Shown here one piece after another: positions 52,657 through 63,093 of a stretch of DNA of 64,000 nt. Source of the DNA: Aegilops tauschii subsp. strangulata (lineage: Eukaryota > Streptophyta > Magnoliopsida > Poales > Poaceae); contig NC_053036.3 in the NCBI RefSeq assembly GCF_002575655.3, forward strand, positions 155,100,627 to 155,164,626, given 5' to 3'. The position numbers and the translations under genes were made by a program. Each line of letters starts with the position of its first letter. The first letter of the stretch is position 1. Below the pieces are notes generated by a model. It made no database searches, was not told where the DNA came from, and worked only from the letters and a program-made list of their open reading frames with translations.

Positions 52657-54120
52657 TTGGGAAAGATTCGAGAAGCTCAGAAGGATGACAAAGAAATTGC
52701 GGAGATAAAGGAGAAGATGAGTGAAGGAAAAGCCAAAGGTTTTCGTGAGGATGAGCACGACACTCTGCGGTTTGAGGACCGTGTATATGTGCCCAATAAT
52801 GCCGAGATCAGGAAGTTGATACTACAGGAAGCTCATGACTCGCCATACTCGATACACCCCGGAAACACCAAAATGTATTTGGATTTGAAGGAGCGTTTCT
52901 GGTGGACTGGAATGAAGAAGGATTTGCCGAGTATGTAGCCGTATGTGATGTATGTCAGAGAGTGAAGGCAGAACATCAGAAGCCAGCAGGATTACTGTAG
53001 CCTATGTCGATACCCGAATGGAAGTGGGACAAGCTTGGCTTTTATCACCGGATTACCCAGGACCCGATCGGGATATGATTCTATCTGGGTAGTAGTTGAT
53101 CGTTTGACTAAAGTGGCTCACTTTATCCCAGTAAAGACCACTTATACAAGTGCAAAGTTGGCCAAGATATATATGACCAGGATCGTATGTCTGCATGGAG
53201 TTCCGAGGACCATCGTATCAGATAGAGGAACACAGTTCACTTCAAAGTTTTGGCACCAGTTGCACTAGACTTTGGGTACCAGGCGAGTTTAGTACAGCCT
53301 TTCATCCGCAGACAGATGGACAGACCGAGAGAGTCAATCAGATTCTGGAGGACATGTTGAGAGCTTGTGCGCTAGATTATGGATCTAGTTGGGATGATAA
53401 CCTGCCCTACATGGAGGTCTCATACAACAACAGCTACCAGGCTAGTTTGAAGATGGCACCTTTCAAAGCTTTGTACGGACGAAGGTGCAGAACACCGTTG
53501 ATGTGGGATGAAGTTGGAGACCGTCAGTTGTTTGGACCGGATTTGATTAAAGAGTCAGAAGAAAAGGTTAAGCTGATTCGAGACAGACTAAAGGTAGCCC
53601 AGTCTAGACAGAAGAGCTATGCAGACTCAAAACGCAAGGAGGTAGTCTATGAAATCAGAGACAGAGCATATCTGCGAGAGTCACCTCTGCGAGGAGTTAA
53701 ACATTTTGGAGTTAAGGGAAAGCTAGCCCCGAGATTTGTAGGACCATACTGAGTTTTGGAACGTATGGGAGAGGTTGCCTACAAGTTGGAGTTACCCGAA
53801 GGACTGTCAGGAGTTCATGATGTGTTTCACTTTCCTAGTTGAAGAAGTGCCATGCAGAAATGGCTGATATTCCTCTAAGAGACACAGTGCCCCTGGAAGC
53901 AATTCAGTTGGACAGTGATCTGACCTATGAGGAGAAACCTGTCAAGATTATCGAGTTTGCCATCCGAGTCACTCGCAGCAAAGTGATAAAGTTTTGCAAA
54001 GTTCAGTGGAGCCACCATCCCGAGGATGAAGCTACCTGGGAACGAGAGGATGATCTACGCAAAGACCACCCGCACAAATTTTCTAGCCAACCCGAATCTC
54101 GAGGACGAGATTCATCTTAA
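52657..54120 (+). pseudogene. Chromovirus integrase and chromodomain-like tail
   Basis: The zinc-binding part (HDSPYSIHPGNTKMYLDL) is followed by a frameshift near 52921 and a stop at 52999-53001. About five bases are lost near 53037, where the catalytic motif GMDFITGLP is expected, so the first acidic residue is gone. The second Asp (VSDRGTQF, 53221) and the Glu (DGQTERVNQ, 53327) remain, in different frames. Further damage: TAG 53266-53268, a shift near 53275, TGA 53750-53752 and a shift near 53837. The last segment (53839-54120) encodes a chromodomain-like LTYEEKPVKI ... VIKFCKVQWSHHPEDEATWE, which in this clade is thought to guide insertion to heterochromatin. Confidence 0.9.
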
Positions 54121-54132
54121 GGGGGGTAGGTT
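54119..54132 (+). other. Chromovirus polypurine tract
   Basis: AAGGGGGGTAGGTTT-like run immediately before the 3' LTR. Confidence 0.85.
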
Positions 54133-56833
54133 TGTAACATATCAAATTTTCAATTTGGAATGTTATACATAGTTCATTCATGCATATCATATTTTATCGC
54201 ATTTCGTTTCGCGATCCTCGAAATTCTAAGCAACCCAAGGACCCACGGAGAGATTTGGGGATTTCACGTTTTTCATATTTGAATTTTCTCAAATATCGAA
54301 ACAAGGATCATTTTGGTTTTAATTATTTTTTCTCTCCGAAAATATTTCCAATACACAAATAAACGAGAGGAGATAATATGACTTCTCCAAAATAAAAGAA
54401 ATATTGGAGGAAAATATTAAAATCAAATAAATAGTTTTATTTGGATTTTATTGCTATTTTATTTGAATTAGAAAAATATGCATCTTTCAAAATTTCATTT
54501 TAGGGCCAAGAAAATGTTCACTTTGTTTTAAATATTATATTTAGACGGCGAAAATTTGTTTTGGTATTTTTAGATTTTTATTTTATTTTCTAGGATTTTT
54601 TCGGGGAAATCTGTTTTTAAAAAAATCTTCGCGGACCGAACTGGGCCGAAGCCCAGCCGGACCGGCACCGCCGGAGTCCGGGACGCCGCCGCCGCCCGGT
54701 TGCCCCTGCCCCTAGCCGAGTCGCGCCCTCCCCTTTATAACCTGCCCCACCGCCGTCCTCACCCCGCCTCGCCTCGCCCCGCTCCCCACCGCAGCAGCAG
54801 CACGCAGCCGCCGCCGCTGCCGCCTCCGCCAGCGCCGCGCCGCCCGCGTCGCCCCACTCGCACCTCGCTGCCACCTCGCCACGCCGGAGCCGCCGCCGCC
54901 GTTCGCCGGATCCGACGCCCGGTTTTTTTGGTTTAGGTAAAAACCGATCGGTTGTTTTTAAACCCTAGATGCGTTTTTTTTTATTTTGTTCGATTCGGTT
55001 TTCTCGGTTCAGTTATTTAACGGACGTTCGTCTGTTCATTCGTTTTAACGAACGCTGTTCGTCAGTTAGCCGCAGACAGCGAACATTCGTTCGTTAGCCT
55101 GTTCGTCTTGTTTTATTTTCCAGGGTTTTTCCGCGATTATTTTCCATCGCGATTTCTGCCCTGATCTTCGTTTTAGTTTATGTTTTCGCTCGTTTATCCA
55201 AATCAGGGAAACAAGTGCCTAGACTTTCGTCTTGAAGCCCTCTTTCTGTTTAACCAACATGAACAAGATTTTGGTACTGTAAAATTTGACTTTAGTCCAG
55301 ATTAGTAAACGGATCTTGTTTCTTTCGTAGTTTGAGTTTCGTTGCTCCGTTTGATTTGATTCTTTTTGCAAACCAGAGTTCTTCAGTTGAACTTTCTGGT
55401 TAGATATTCTTATTTGAGTTTTATCCGTGCTTCTAGTTGAGTGCTTATGTATGCTATTGTTTGTTTGCGATAGAATTCTCGGAGTGCGAAGCGTGCTACT
55501 ACGAGTCTCTAGGATTTGCAGATCGTCGGCAAGGCAAGTAACACATTGATCATACCCCTTTATTACCCAGTTTTTATGCATTAGTTAAGACCCTCACACA
55601 TTGCATGAGTAGGATCTCTTAACATGTGGGTATTGGGAAGTAGTTGATGAGGTAGAACCTATTGTCTTTTTATTATCAAACCCTTGGGAGTTACTTCTAC
55701 GTTATGCTTATATTGCTATGCTATGCTCGTAGACGTGGTTTGGGTGAGTGAATCCATGACAGATGTGAGATTGCTAATTAATGGTTAACTTAAGGTGGCG
55801 ACTTTAATACACATCTGGGTAGATTGCTTGTGGGCACCTGGAGAATACAATGTTGTCCTAGGATATCCCGGAGTACCCGTGTGATCATCCTATGGTTCGC
55901 CACCCAGGCTCAAAGGGATCATAAGTTTATTCATGCTAGAAACTTCCATGTGCAGCCACAAGCTATTATGGGCTCTAGCATAGTTGAGTAGGTTGCATGA
56001 CCTCTTTCAGTGGTAGGCTACCAGATGTAGAGGGAAAGTAGGTGTAACTGTCTACCCAGAGTAAAGAGTAAATGTTTCTGAAAGACTGTGTCTCGTTCAT
56101 CCGTTTCTCAAACACCATGTAGTGCGAGAAATCCAACGGAGGAGATCGAGTCTTGTGGGGAGAAGTGCGCAAACCTCTGCAGAGTGTATAAACTAATCAT
56201 GGTTAGCCGTGTCCCCGGTTATGGATAACTTGAGTATCTGGTACTTGAATTATTGATTTGATCTCATCACTCTAAATTAATTTGTTGGGATGTAAATGAT
56301 TACTTTAATTGGGATTGAGTTGGAGGAACCTTCTCAATGATGTTTCAACCACCATGATAGTTAAATTAAAATCTATTCCTTTGTTGTAGGAAAAAATTGG
56401 CTTTTCGCAAAACATTATAACCATAGGGCCTCCACCAGCCATATATGCATGTAGTGTTAGCATTTATCTGTTTGTTGCTCTACTGTGTTATATTGCTAGC
56501 ATATTCCATGTGCTGACCCGTTTCGGGCTGCAACATATCATGTTGCAGACTTTTGAGACGAAGAGTAAGGTGCGCTAGGTCGTTTGTCATGCACTCAGCT
56601 AAGCCGTTGGAGTTGATGGACTCACTTTATCTTCCAAGCCTTCCGCTGTTATCTTATTTAGATGGCCTTAAGCCATATTTATTGTAATAAGTTCTCTTTT
56701 GGAGACTTTCGATGTAATAAGTGTGTGATTGCTACTCTGTTATAAATCCTTCGAGTACTGTGTGTGTCAGCATTACCGACCCAGGGATGACACTGAAGCA
56801 CAAGACTTGACCGTCAGAAGTCGGGTCGCTACA
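54133..56833 (+). repeat. 3' LTR of the chromovirus
   Basis: Starts TGTAACATATCAAATTTTCA and ends GAAGTCGGGTCGCTACA. 2701 bp, similar to the 5' LTR throughout but with a private loss of about 45 bases at 54670 (after CACCGCC) and about 65 bases near 55262-55330 that the 5' copy lacks. Confidence 0.94.
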
Positions 56834-56838
56834 CAATG

Positions 56839-57365
56839 CTACAACAGGTACCTTTTGCAAAACTTGTTTGTTTAACTGCTTTGCTGCTGCAACCGGTTAC
56901 AATGATGTTAATAACTACTTTTCAGCATCCAATTGAAACTCTTTAATTCCTTGTTTGTTTAACTGGTTTGCTGTTATAACTCCCAGTTGAGATGTTTTGC
57001 TAACTTCAACTTCCCGGAATCCAGTCGGAACTTTAATGGCAAAACAGGTTAGCCCAAGATCAAAGAGCGAGGTCCCCATGGACGTTGTATCATCCCACAG
57101 CAGTGGCACCGGCCCAATCGTGCATCATGAATTGCCAACTACTGATGCTCTAGAGGCTAAACTATTGGTAGAAAGAGATTATGCTTCTGCACTTAGAGAT
57201 GAAGTTGACATGTTGAGGAATCAAACAGCACAATCACAAGCAGTACTCAAGACAACCATTAAATATTTAGTGGATTTCAAAACGAAGCAAGCTGAGACTG
57301 ACCGCATTGTTAAGGTCCTGAAGGAAAAAAGGAAATTAAATTCCCACTTGGTAAATCATAGGTGA
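56839..57365 (+). other. Gene C: end of copy 4, copies 5-6 and coiled-coil terminal exon
   Basis: CTACAACAG (56839-56847) completes the 30-nt exon broken by the chromovirus and is followed by donor GTACCT. Copy 5 (56926 on: HPIETL then TAA) is truncated. Copy 6 (57018-57047, NPVGTLMAKQ) runs without an intron into the last exon, which ends TGA 57363-57365. That exon has DALEAKLLVERDYASALRDE then VDMLRNQTAQSQAVLKTTIK, a heptad-rich coiled coil like that of locus A. The 5' part of gene C is not identified with certainty. Stops in copies 1 and 5 suggest a pseudogene unless those units are skipped. Confidence 0.62.
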
Positions 57366-58099
57366 AATGTTCTTTCCATCGTTGAATAACCTTTGTGTTG
57401 TTTGTTCATGTAATCGATCAAACCATTTGTTCTAGAGATCATGTAATAATTTTTTTTGTTTTTTGGTTTGTAATTTTTTAGCACAAGTCTGTATTAATTG
57501 ATAAGACTCTGAGACATTTCATTTTGATTGTTGTGCCAGACCTACAAATATGCCAACCAGGCTGAATGTGCATTCAACAATAATAGTCCTATAGATGGAC
57601 CTTAAGTGGCACGCATCGGAATGGGCCAAGATGCTATACTAGCTTCGGTAAAATAAGAATGCTCTTGTAGCAAAAAAAAGTAAAGCGGCCTGGCTTATGT
57701 ATGTTAGTTGATATTACTGATCCATATACTCTATAAGTGTTTATATGTGTGTTAGTTTTGTACATTATTGGTTTATTGACTCGGTATTTGAATCTTGATA
57801 CATCGCTTGTGTACAAATCTGAATGGGAGTACACATTATGCTGCGTGTGACACTTGAGTTGGACATAAAGTGGTTCCAAATATTCAAATTCAACTTAAAC
57901 TGGATTCTAGCTTCTGAATTCGAGTATCAGCATTTGTAAATCATATTCATATATGACAGTGGAATACATCTTTGTCGTGCTTTTGAATGTATATAAAAAC
58001 ACATAGAATGATTTATAAAGATTCGTATAGGAATACAAAATGGATTCGAATTTAGTTACCAGGGTAAACGTGGATGCTTATTGTCCCAAAATTCAAAAG
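57366..58099. other. AT-rich spacer between gene C and gene B
   Basis: Probably 3' untranslated DNA of gene C, then intergenic sequence with poly-T (57450-57480) and poly-A tracts. No frame or repeat that I can support. Confidence 0.5.
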
Positions 58100-58224
58100 A
58101 AGCGGCAAAATGTCCACTCCCACGTCGGCTGACCGAAGCCAGTGTTTGGGAGATGGAAGTTACTGTCTACCCCTTACACGGACAATCCATCTACCCGATT
58201 TCCACTGCTCTCAATAGGGGTAGG

Positions 58225-58680
58225 TTAGTAACTTCAAGTAGACGTGACACGACCGCCTTTGAGCCCATTCCGACACGGTGGGCACCAAACATGGGCGGCA
58301 AAACACATTTGATTCAAGCTCATCCGAAAGACCTATGTCTCTCCCTCCATTTCCCCATTCATACACAGTGGGCGGCGAAACAAACTCGACTTGGCCAAAA
58401 TCGATGTAGGCAAATATTTTTAGTAGGGGCAGGTTTGTAACTTCACTCAAACGTGACACAACCGCCCTACCTGTCAGTCACGTTCATACACCGTGGGTGC
58501 CAACCATGGGCGCCAAAACACACTCTCCTCGCCCGAAATCGCTCTGGGTAAATATTGGAGAGATGCGAGATTACTGTCCTATCCCCAACCGAAGAGACGT
58601 CCAAATTTTAAACAAGGGCTAAGTTCGTAACTTTCCCATATTTCAGACAGGCGCATCCCAAAAACATGGTTCCCTGTACC
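58225..58680 (+). repeat. Repeated upstream units of gene B
   Basis: GTAACTTCAAGTAGACGTGACACGACCGCC (58228-58257) recurs as GTAACTTCACTCAAACGTGACACAACCGCC (58437 on) and, shortened, near 58626. Each copy is followed by a CATGGGCG.CAAAACACA or CATGGTTCCC start and by CCATTCATACAC. The spacing is about 200 bases. Locus A has one related unit at 31238-31290. These may be duplicated promoter/leader segments. Confidence 0.6.
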
Positions 58681-61432
58681 TTTCCCTCCATTTTCCCATT
58701 CATACACCGTCCGCGCTAGAACACCATCCCCACACCAGCCTCCTCCGTCCGCCACCCCATCCATCGCCGCCGTCCTCCACCCCATCCAGCGCCTACCAAG
58801 ACTGCGTCCTCCACTTCTAGAGCTGGACGCTCTCGTCCACGGCGACGGACCAGGAGCCTTGAATCGCGTCCTCTCGCTTCATCGGCGCCGTCGTCCTCTT
58901 TGCCGGGGCCGTTCACACGACCTTCTCGTCCACCGCAACGGAACTTATCCCCCAATGCACCCGTCTACCGTCGCAGATCTGCTTCAACGCCACCGACAGC
59001 CATCGCACCCCCGATGCCTACACGGCACCACAAGAGAGGTGGTACATCATATCTCCTCAACTTTTTGATCTCAACCAAAAAATATATTGTAACTTGGTTA
59101 CTGTACTTTCTTTTCAGCTCTTAGAATTTAGTTCTTAGTTCAAAGCAAACAATGGATGCTAGATAGCATTTCTGCAGTTTGCCGCTTTAAATCTACCATG
59201 GCACAGTCATAATAGGGTTTAGTTGATCATGCTTAGGGTTTAATTGATCATGTTGGTTCCGTGGTGGTTTCTTTAATAGAAATCGGAGGGGAACCCCTCT
59301 TTTGCTCAAAAAAAAGCTTAGGGTTTCCCCCTTTTATGATCACCATACGATCAGCATGCGTGCTTCGTGTCATAATAGCACTGCTCCACCCATCAAGCTA
59401 AACAAGCTTAGTTGTTCAAATACGAATCAGCTATTATTAAAACAGAGTTGTTTAATTGGTCAGCTAAATGTTCCAAATTTAGTTTGGAAAATACATGTAC
59501 GCCGCTTGGGTGTGTATCTCTACAGGGTGCCCATGGTGGGCCGCGGCCCACCCTGGGATTTTGGGTCGGCCCGGGCCCTGATTCCCCTCTATTCTGCCGC
59601 GCTTCCTATCTCTACTCGCCCCCAGCCGCCTGCCTCGTCGGCGACTTGCCGTCCCCGGACAGCATGACTCTAGGAGGAGACGCCGGACTAACAGGAGGTT
59701 AGGAGCCGCTCGCCCAACAGCGTCACCGCTGCCCGGGCGCGCCGCCATGCCTACCTTCCCATTCCGTTCAGGGCTCAGGCGTGCAGCAGCCACTAAGCCA
59801 ACCCAATTTATCCTGAGATACGTCCTCAACACTCAGCAGCCACTCCTCATCACCCATTTTCTAATTGATTCATTACTCATTAGGTCAGACTGTCATTAGG
59901 GTTTGTTGTGTACTGAGTGCTACCTACACTTAATGGTTCAGATGTATTTCAGTAATCTTTAGTACCTGTAAAGTTCACAGGATTTCAAAATTCTGGCCCT
60001 AGGAACAAACACTAGTCATTTTGGATTGTTGGTCGTTGTAACATTGACCCAGATTACTAATGCAGGCCAGGTTTGATGACAATTTTACCTGTCTTTCTTA
60101 CTCATTTGATATGATATCCAATTATTCACGTCGATTAGTTGCAAACAATAAGTGGTAGACCAACTTCTTGATTCAAATTTTGGATGGTTTCTTACTGCAG
60201 TTATAATTCTGCATACTTGTCCTAGTAAGCTCACAAGTCATTATTGATTCACTACATATATGCTTGCCTTGTCATATTTGTTGTCAATATTCTTTTAGGG
60301 TGGACCACCCTGTTTCAAAATACTGGAACCGCAGACATGAGTGAATAGTATTTCTCTTTGTGATCTCTTCCATCATGTGTGGGCAACGAACATTGCATTG
60401 TATAGAAAGAAAGTGTCATTTCCACCTTTTACATAGACTACGATATTTTACATGGAATACAATCTGCCTACTTGCTTTGTGTCGCACTACCAGCACTCCA
60501 CCCTTGAAGCTAAACATTATACCACTCATAATTCCTTAGTTTATTTGTTCAAAGACGAATTTGATATGATTCTAATGTTCCTACTTCAGTTTAAAAATGT
60601 GTGTCTGCCTGTTATAGAGACATAAGAGGTTTGTATTTCTGTGTGTGGTCTGGTCAGCACGGTTGGGGGTGAACTTTGCATATGCAGGGGTTTACAGGGA
60701 GACACTCTTCGAGTTGAATCCGCAATGCATTCCATAGATAATCTGACTACTTTTTATGTTTTCATGAATCTCAGATACTGAACAACATCATAATGATTAT
60801 GAGCTTGCGCGCATGAAAAGAATAAAGCAAAACAATGCCATGGCTGTCAAACTTGGTATTAAGGGACTGAAATTAAGTCTGGATGCAATGCAATGCAAAC
60901 GCTCTCCATCTACAGATTCATGGTGAGAATATGATCCTAACAGTGATTCTGAGCTAGAGGGAGACCTAAGTCAATGTAGCTCCCTAGTGGAGGAGTCAGA
61001 GGCAGATGCCCTATCTTATTCACCCATCAAGGTGCTTGCTCTAACTTTCCAAGGTTATATTGGTCGCACATATCTTACAACTGATGCTTTGCATTGCTTC
61101 TACTTTGTTGCACAGCCATTAGCTTAGTTTACACATCGTGTATATGAATACGCCTTGCCTATCCATTTTCAGTACATATTCCATCTGTCATCATACCATA
61201 TTTATCCATTCAAATGATGTTCTGTGTATTAGGCGTTCAAAAGGAAGAGCGCGATTGCTGATCGGGGAGGAGCATGAGCAAAGTATTTGGAAAAGGTAGT
61301 GACACCTAATAAATCAAATAGCCTATTAGGTGTAGTTGCAATATCACCTGACCCACAAAACACGACCCCAACTCTAGCAGACTCTAGCCCAACTACACTG
61401 GTCATCTCTAATGCCCCAACTCAGCAGACCCC
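58663..61432 (+). other. Gene B: 5' part of a third family member, cut by an Athila-like element
   Basis: Exon P: about 58663-59038, proline/serine/arginine-rich (SSLPGPFTRPSRPPQRNLSP), donor CAAGAGAG/GTGGTAC as in locus A exon P3. Exon S-like 1: 60775-61031, basic start (LARMKRIKQNNAMAVKLG), acidic end (SDSELEGD, EESEADALSYSP), donor AAG/GTGCTTGC, with an in-frame TGA at 60924-60926. Exon S-like 2: 61233-61432, with KVVTPNKSN and TPTLADSSPTTL matching locus A exon S4, an in-frame TGA near 61275, and truncated by the LTR at 61433. The rest may lie beyond the window. Same unknown family as loci A and C. Confidence 0.5.
59039..60774 (+). other. Inferred first intron of gene B
   Basis: Intron-like DNA. 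Includes GAGGGGAACCCCTCTTTTGC followed by an A-run (59287-59318, a possible retroposon end) and a GC-rich stretch 59520-59770. The phrase GGGTGGACCACCCTGTTTC at 60297 resembles GGGTGCCCATGGTGGGCC at 59524. No gene is supported. Confidence 0.4.
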
Positions 61433-62984
61433 TGATACGTCCATTTTGCATCATGCTTTTATATTGATACGTCCATTTTGCATCATGCTTTTATATTGAT
61501 ATTTATTGCATTATGGGCTGTTATTACACATTATGTCACAATACTTATGCCTATTCTCTCTTATTTTACAAGGTTTACACGAAGAGGGAGAATACCGGCA
61601 GCTGGAATTCTGGGCTGGAAAAGGAGCAAATATTAGAGACCTATTCTGCATAACTCCAACAGTCCTGAAACTTCATGGAGGCACGTTTTGGAATTAATAA
61701 AAAGTACTAGCGAAAGAATCAACCAGAGGGGGCCCACACCCTGGCCACAAGGGTGGGGGCACGCCCTACCCCCTGGGCGCGCCCCCTGTCTCGTGGGCCC
61801 CCTGGCAGGCCTCCGGTGCCCAGCTTCTGCTATATGAAGTCTTTCGTCCTAGAAAAAATCAGAAGGAAGCTTTCGGGAGGAAGCGCCGCCGTCTCGAGGC
61901 GGAACCTAGCGAAACCAATCTACGGCTCCGGCAGAGCTGTTCTGCCAGGGAAACATCCCTCCGGGAGAGGGAAATCATCACCATCGTCATCACCATCGAT
62001 CCTCTCATCGGGAGGGGGTCAATCTCCATCAACATCTTCACCAGCACCATCTCCTCTGAAACCGTAGTTCATCTCTTGTATCCAATCTTTGTCTCAAAAC
62101 CTCAGATTGGTACATGTGGGTTGCTAGTAGTGTTGATTACTCCTTGTAGTTGATGCTAGTTGGTTTATTTGGTGGAAGATCATATGTTCAGATCCTTTAT
62201 GCATATTAATACCCCTCTAATCATGAACATGAATATGATTTGTGAGTAGTTACGAACATTCCTGAGGACATGGGAGAAGTCTTGCTATAAGTAGTCATGT
62301 GAATTTGGTATTCGTTCGATATTTTGATGAGATGTATGTTGTCTTTCCTCTAGTGGTGTTATGTGAATGTCGACTACATGACACTTCACCATTATTTGGG
62401 CCTAGGGGAAGGAATTGGGAAGTAATAAGTAGATAATGGGTTGCTAGAGTGACAGAAGCTTAAACCCTAGTTTATGCGTTGCTTCGTAAGGGGCTGATTT
62501 GGATCCATATGTTTCATGCTATGGTTAGGTTTACCTTAATACTTCTTTTGTAGTTGCGGATGCTTGCAATAGGGGTTAATCATAAGTGGGATGCTTGTCC
62601 AAGGAAGGGCAGTACCCAAGCACCGGTCCACCCACATATCAAATTATCAAAGTAACGAACGCGAATCATATGAGCGTGATGAAAACTAGCTTGACGATAA
62701 TTCCCATGTGTCCTTGGGAGCGTTTTCCTTTATATAAGAGTTTGTCCGGGCTTGTCCTTTTCTACAAAAAGGATTGGGCCACCTTTCTGCACCTTGTTTA
62801 CTTTTGTTACCTGTTACCCGTTACAAATTACCTTATCACAAAACTATATGTTACAGATAATTTCAGTGCTTGCAGAGAATACCTTACTGAAAACCGCTTG
62901 TCATTTCCTTCTGCTCCACGTTGGGTTCGACACTCTTACTTATCGAAAGGACTACGATAGATCCCCTATACTTGTGGGTCATCA
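61433..62984 (+). repeat. 5' LTR of the Athila-like element (1552 bp)
   Basis: Ends TGAT...ATCA. The first 32 bases (61433-61464, TGATACGTCCATTTTGCATC then ATGCTTTTATAT) are repeated exactly at 61465-61496. A palindromic GC-rich zone (GGGGGCCCAC...GTGGGCCCCCTGG) lies at 61729-61805. A TTTATATAAG motif lies near 62729. Confidence 0.92.
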
Positions 62985-62995
62985 AGACTCTTTTC

Positions 62996-63013
62996 TGGCG
63001 CCGTTGCCAGGGA
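62996..63013 (+). other. Primer binding site, tRNA-Asp
   Basis: TGGCGCCGTTGCCAGGGA, eleven bases after the LTR, matches the complement of the 3' end of plant tRNA-Asp in 17 of 18 bases. Confidence 0.88.
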
Positions 63014-63093
63014 GTGAAGCGCCTTTGGTAAGTGGAAACTGGTAAGGAAAAATTTATATAGTGTGCTGAAATTTACTGACACTTGTTACTACG

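Larger units (their letters stand above)
45965..56833 (+). mobile_element. Ty3/Gypsy chromovirus (Tekay-like), full length
   Basis: 10869 bp with long LTRs (2694 and 2701 bp), an initiator-Met primer binding site, an extra 5' reading frame, gag, protease, RT, RNase H, integrase and a C-terminal chromodomain-like segment, then a polypurine tract. A perfect duplication CAATG flanks it (45960-45964, 56834-56838). The insertion splits a 30-nt exon of gene C. The sequence VIKFCKVQWSHH...EATWERED at the end of pol is typical of the chromodomain in the Tekay/Del clade. All genes carry stops or frameshifts. By eye the LTRs differ by several percent, more than those of the Copia element. Confidence 0.95.
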
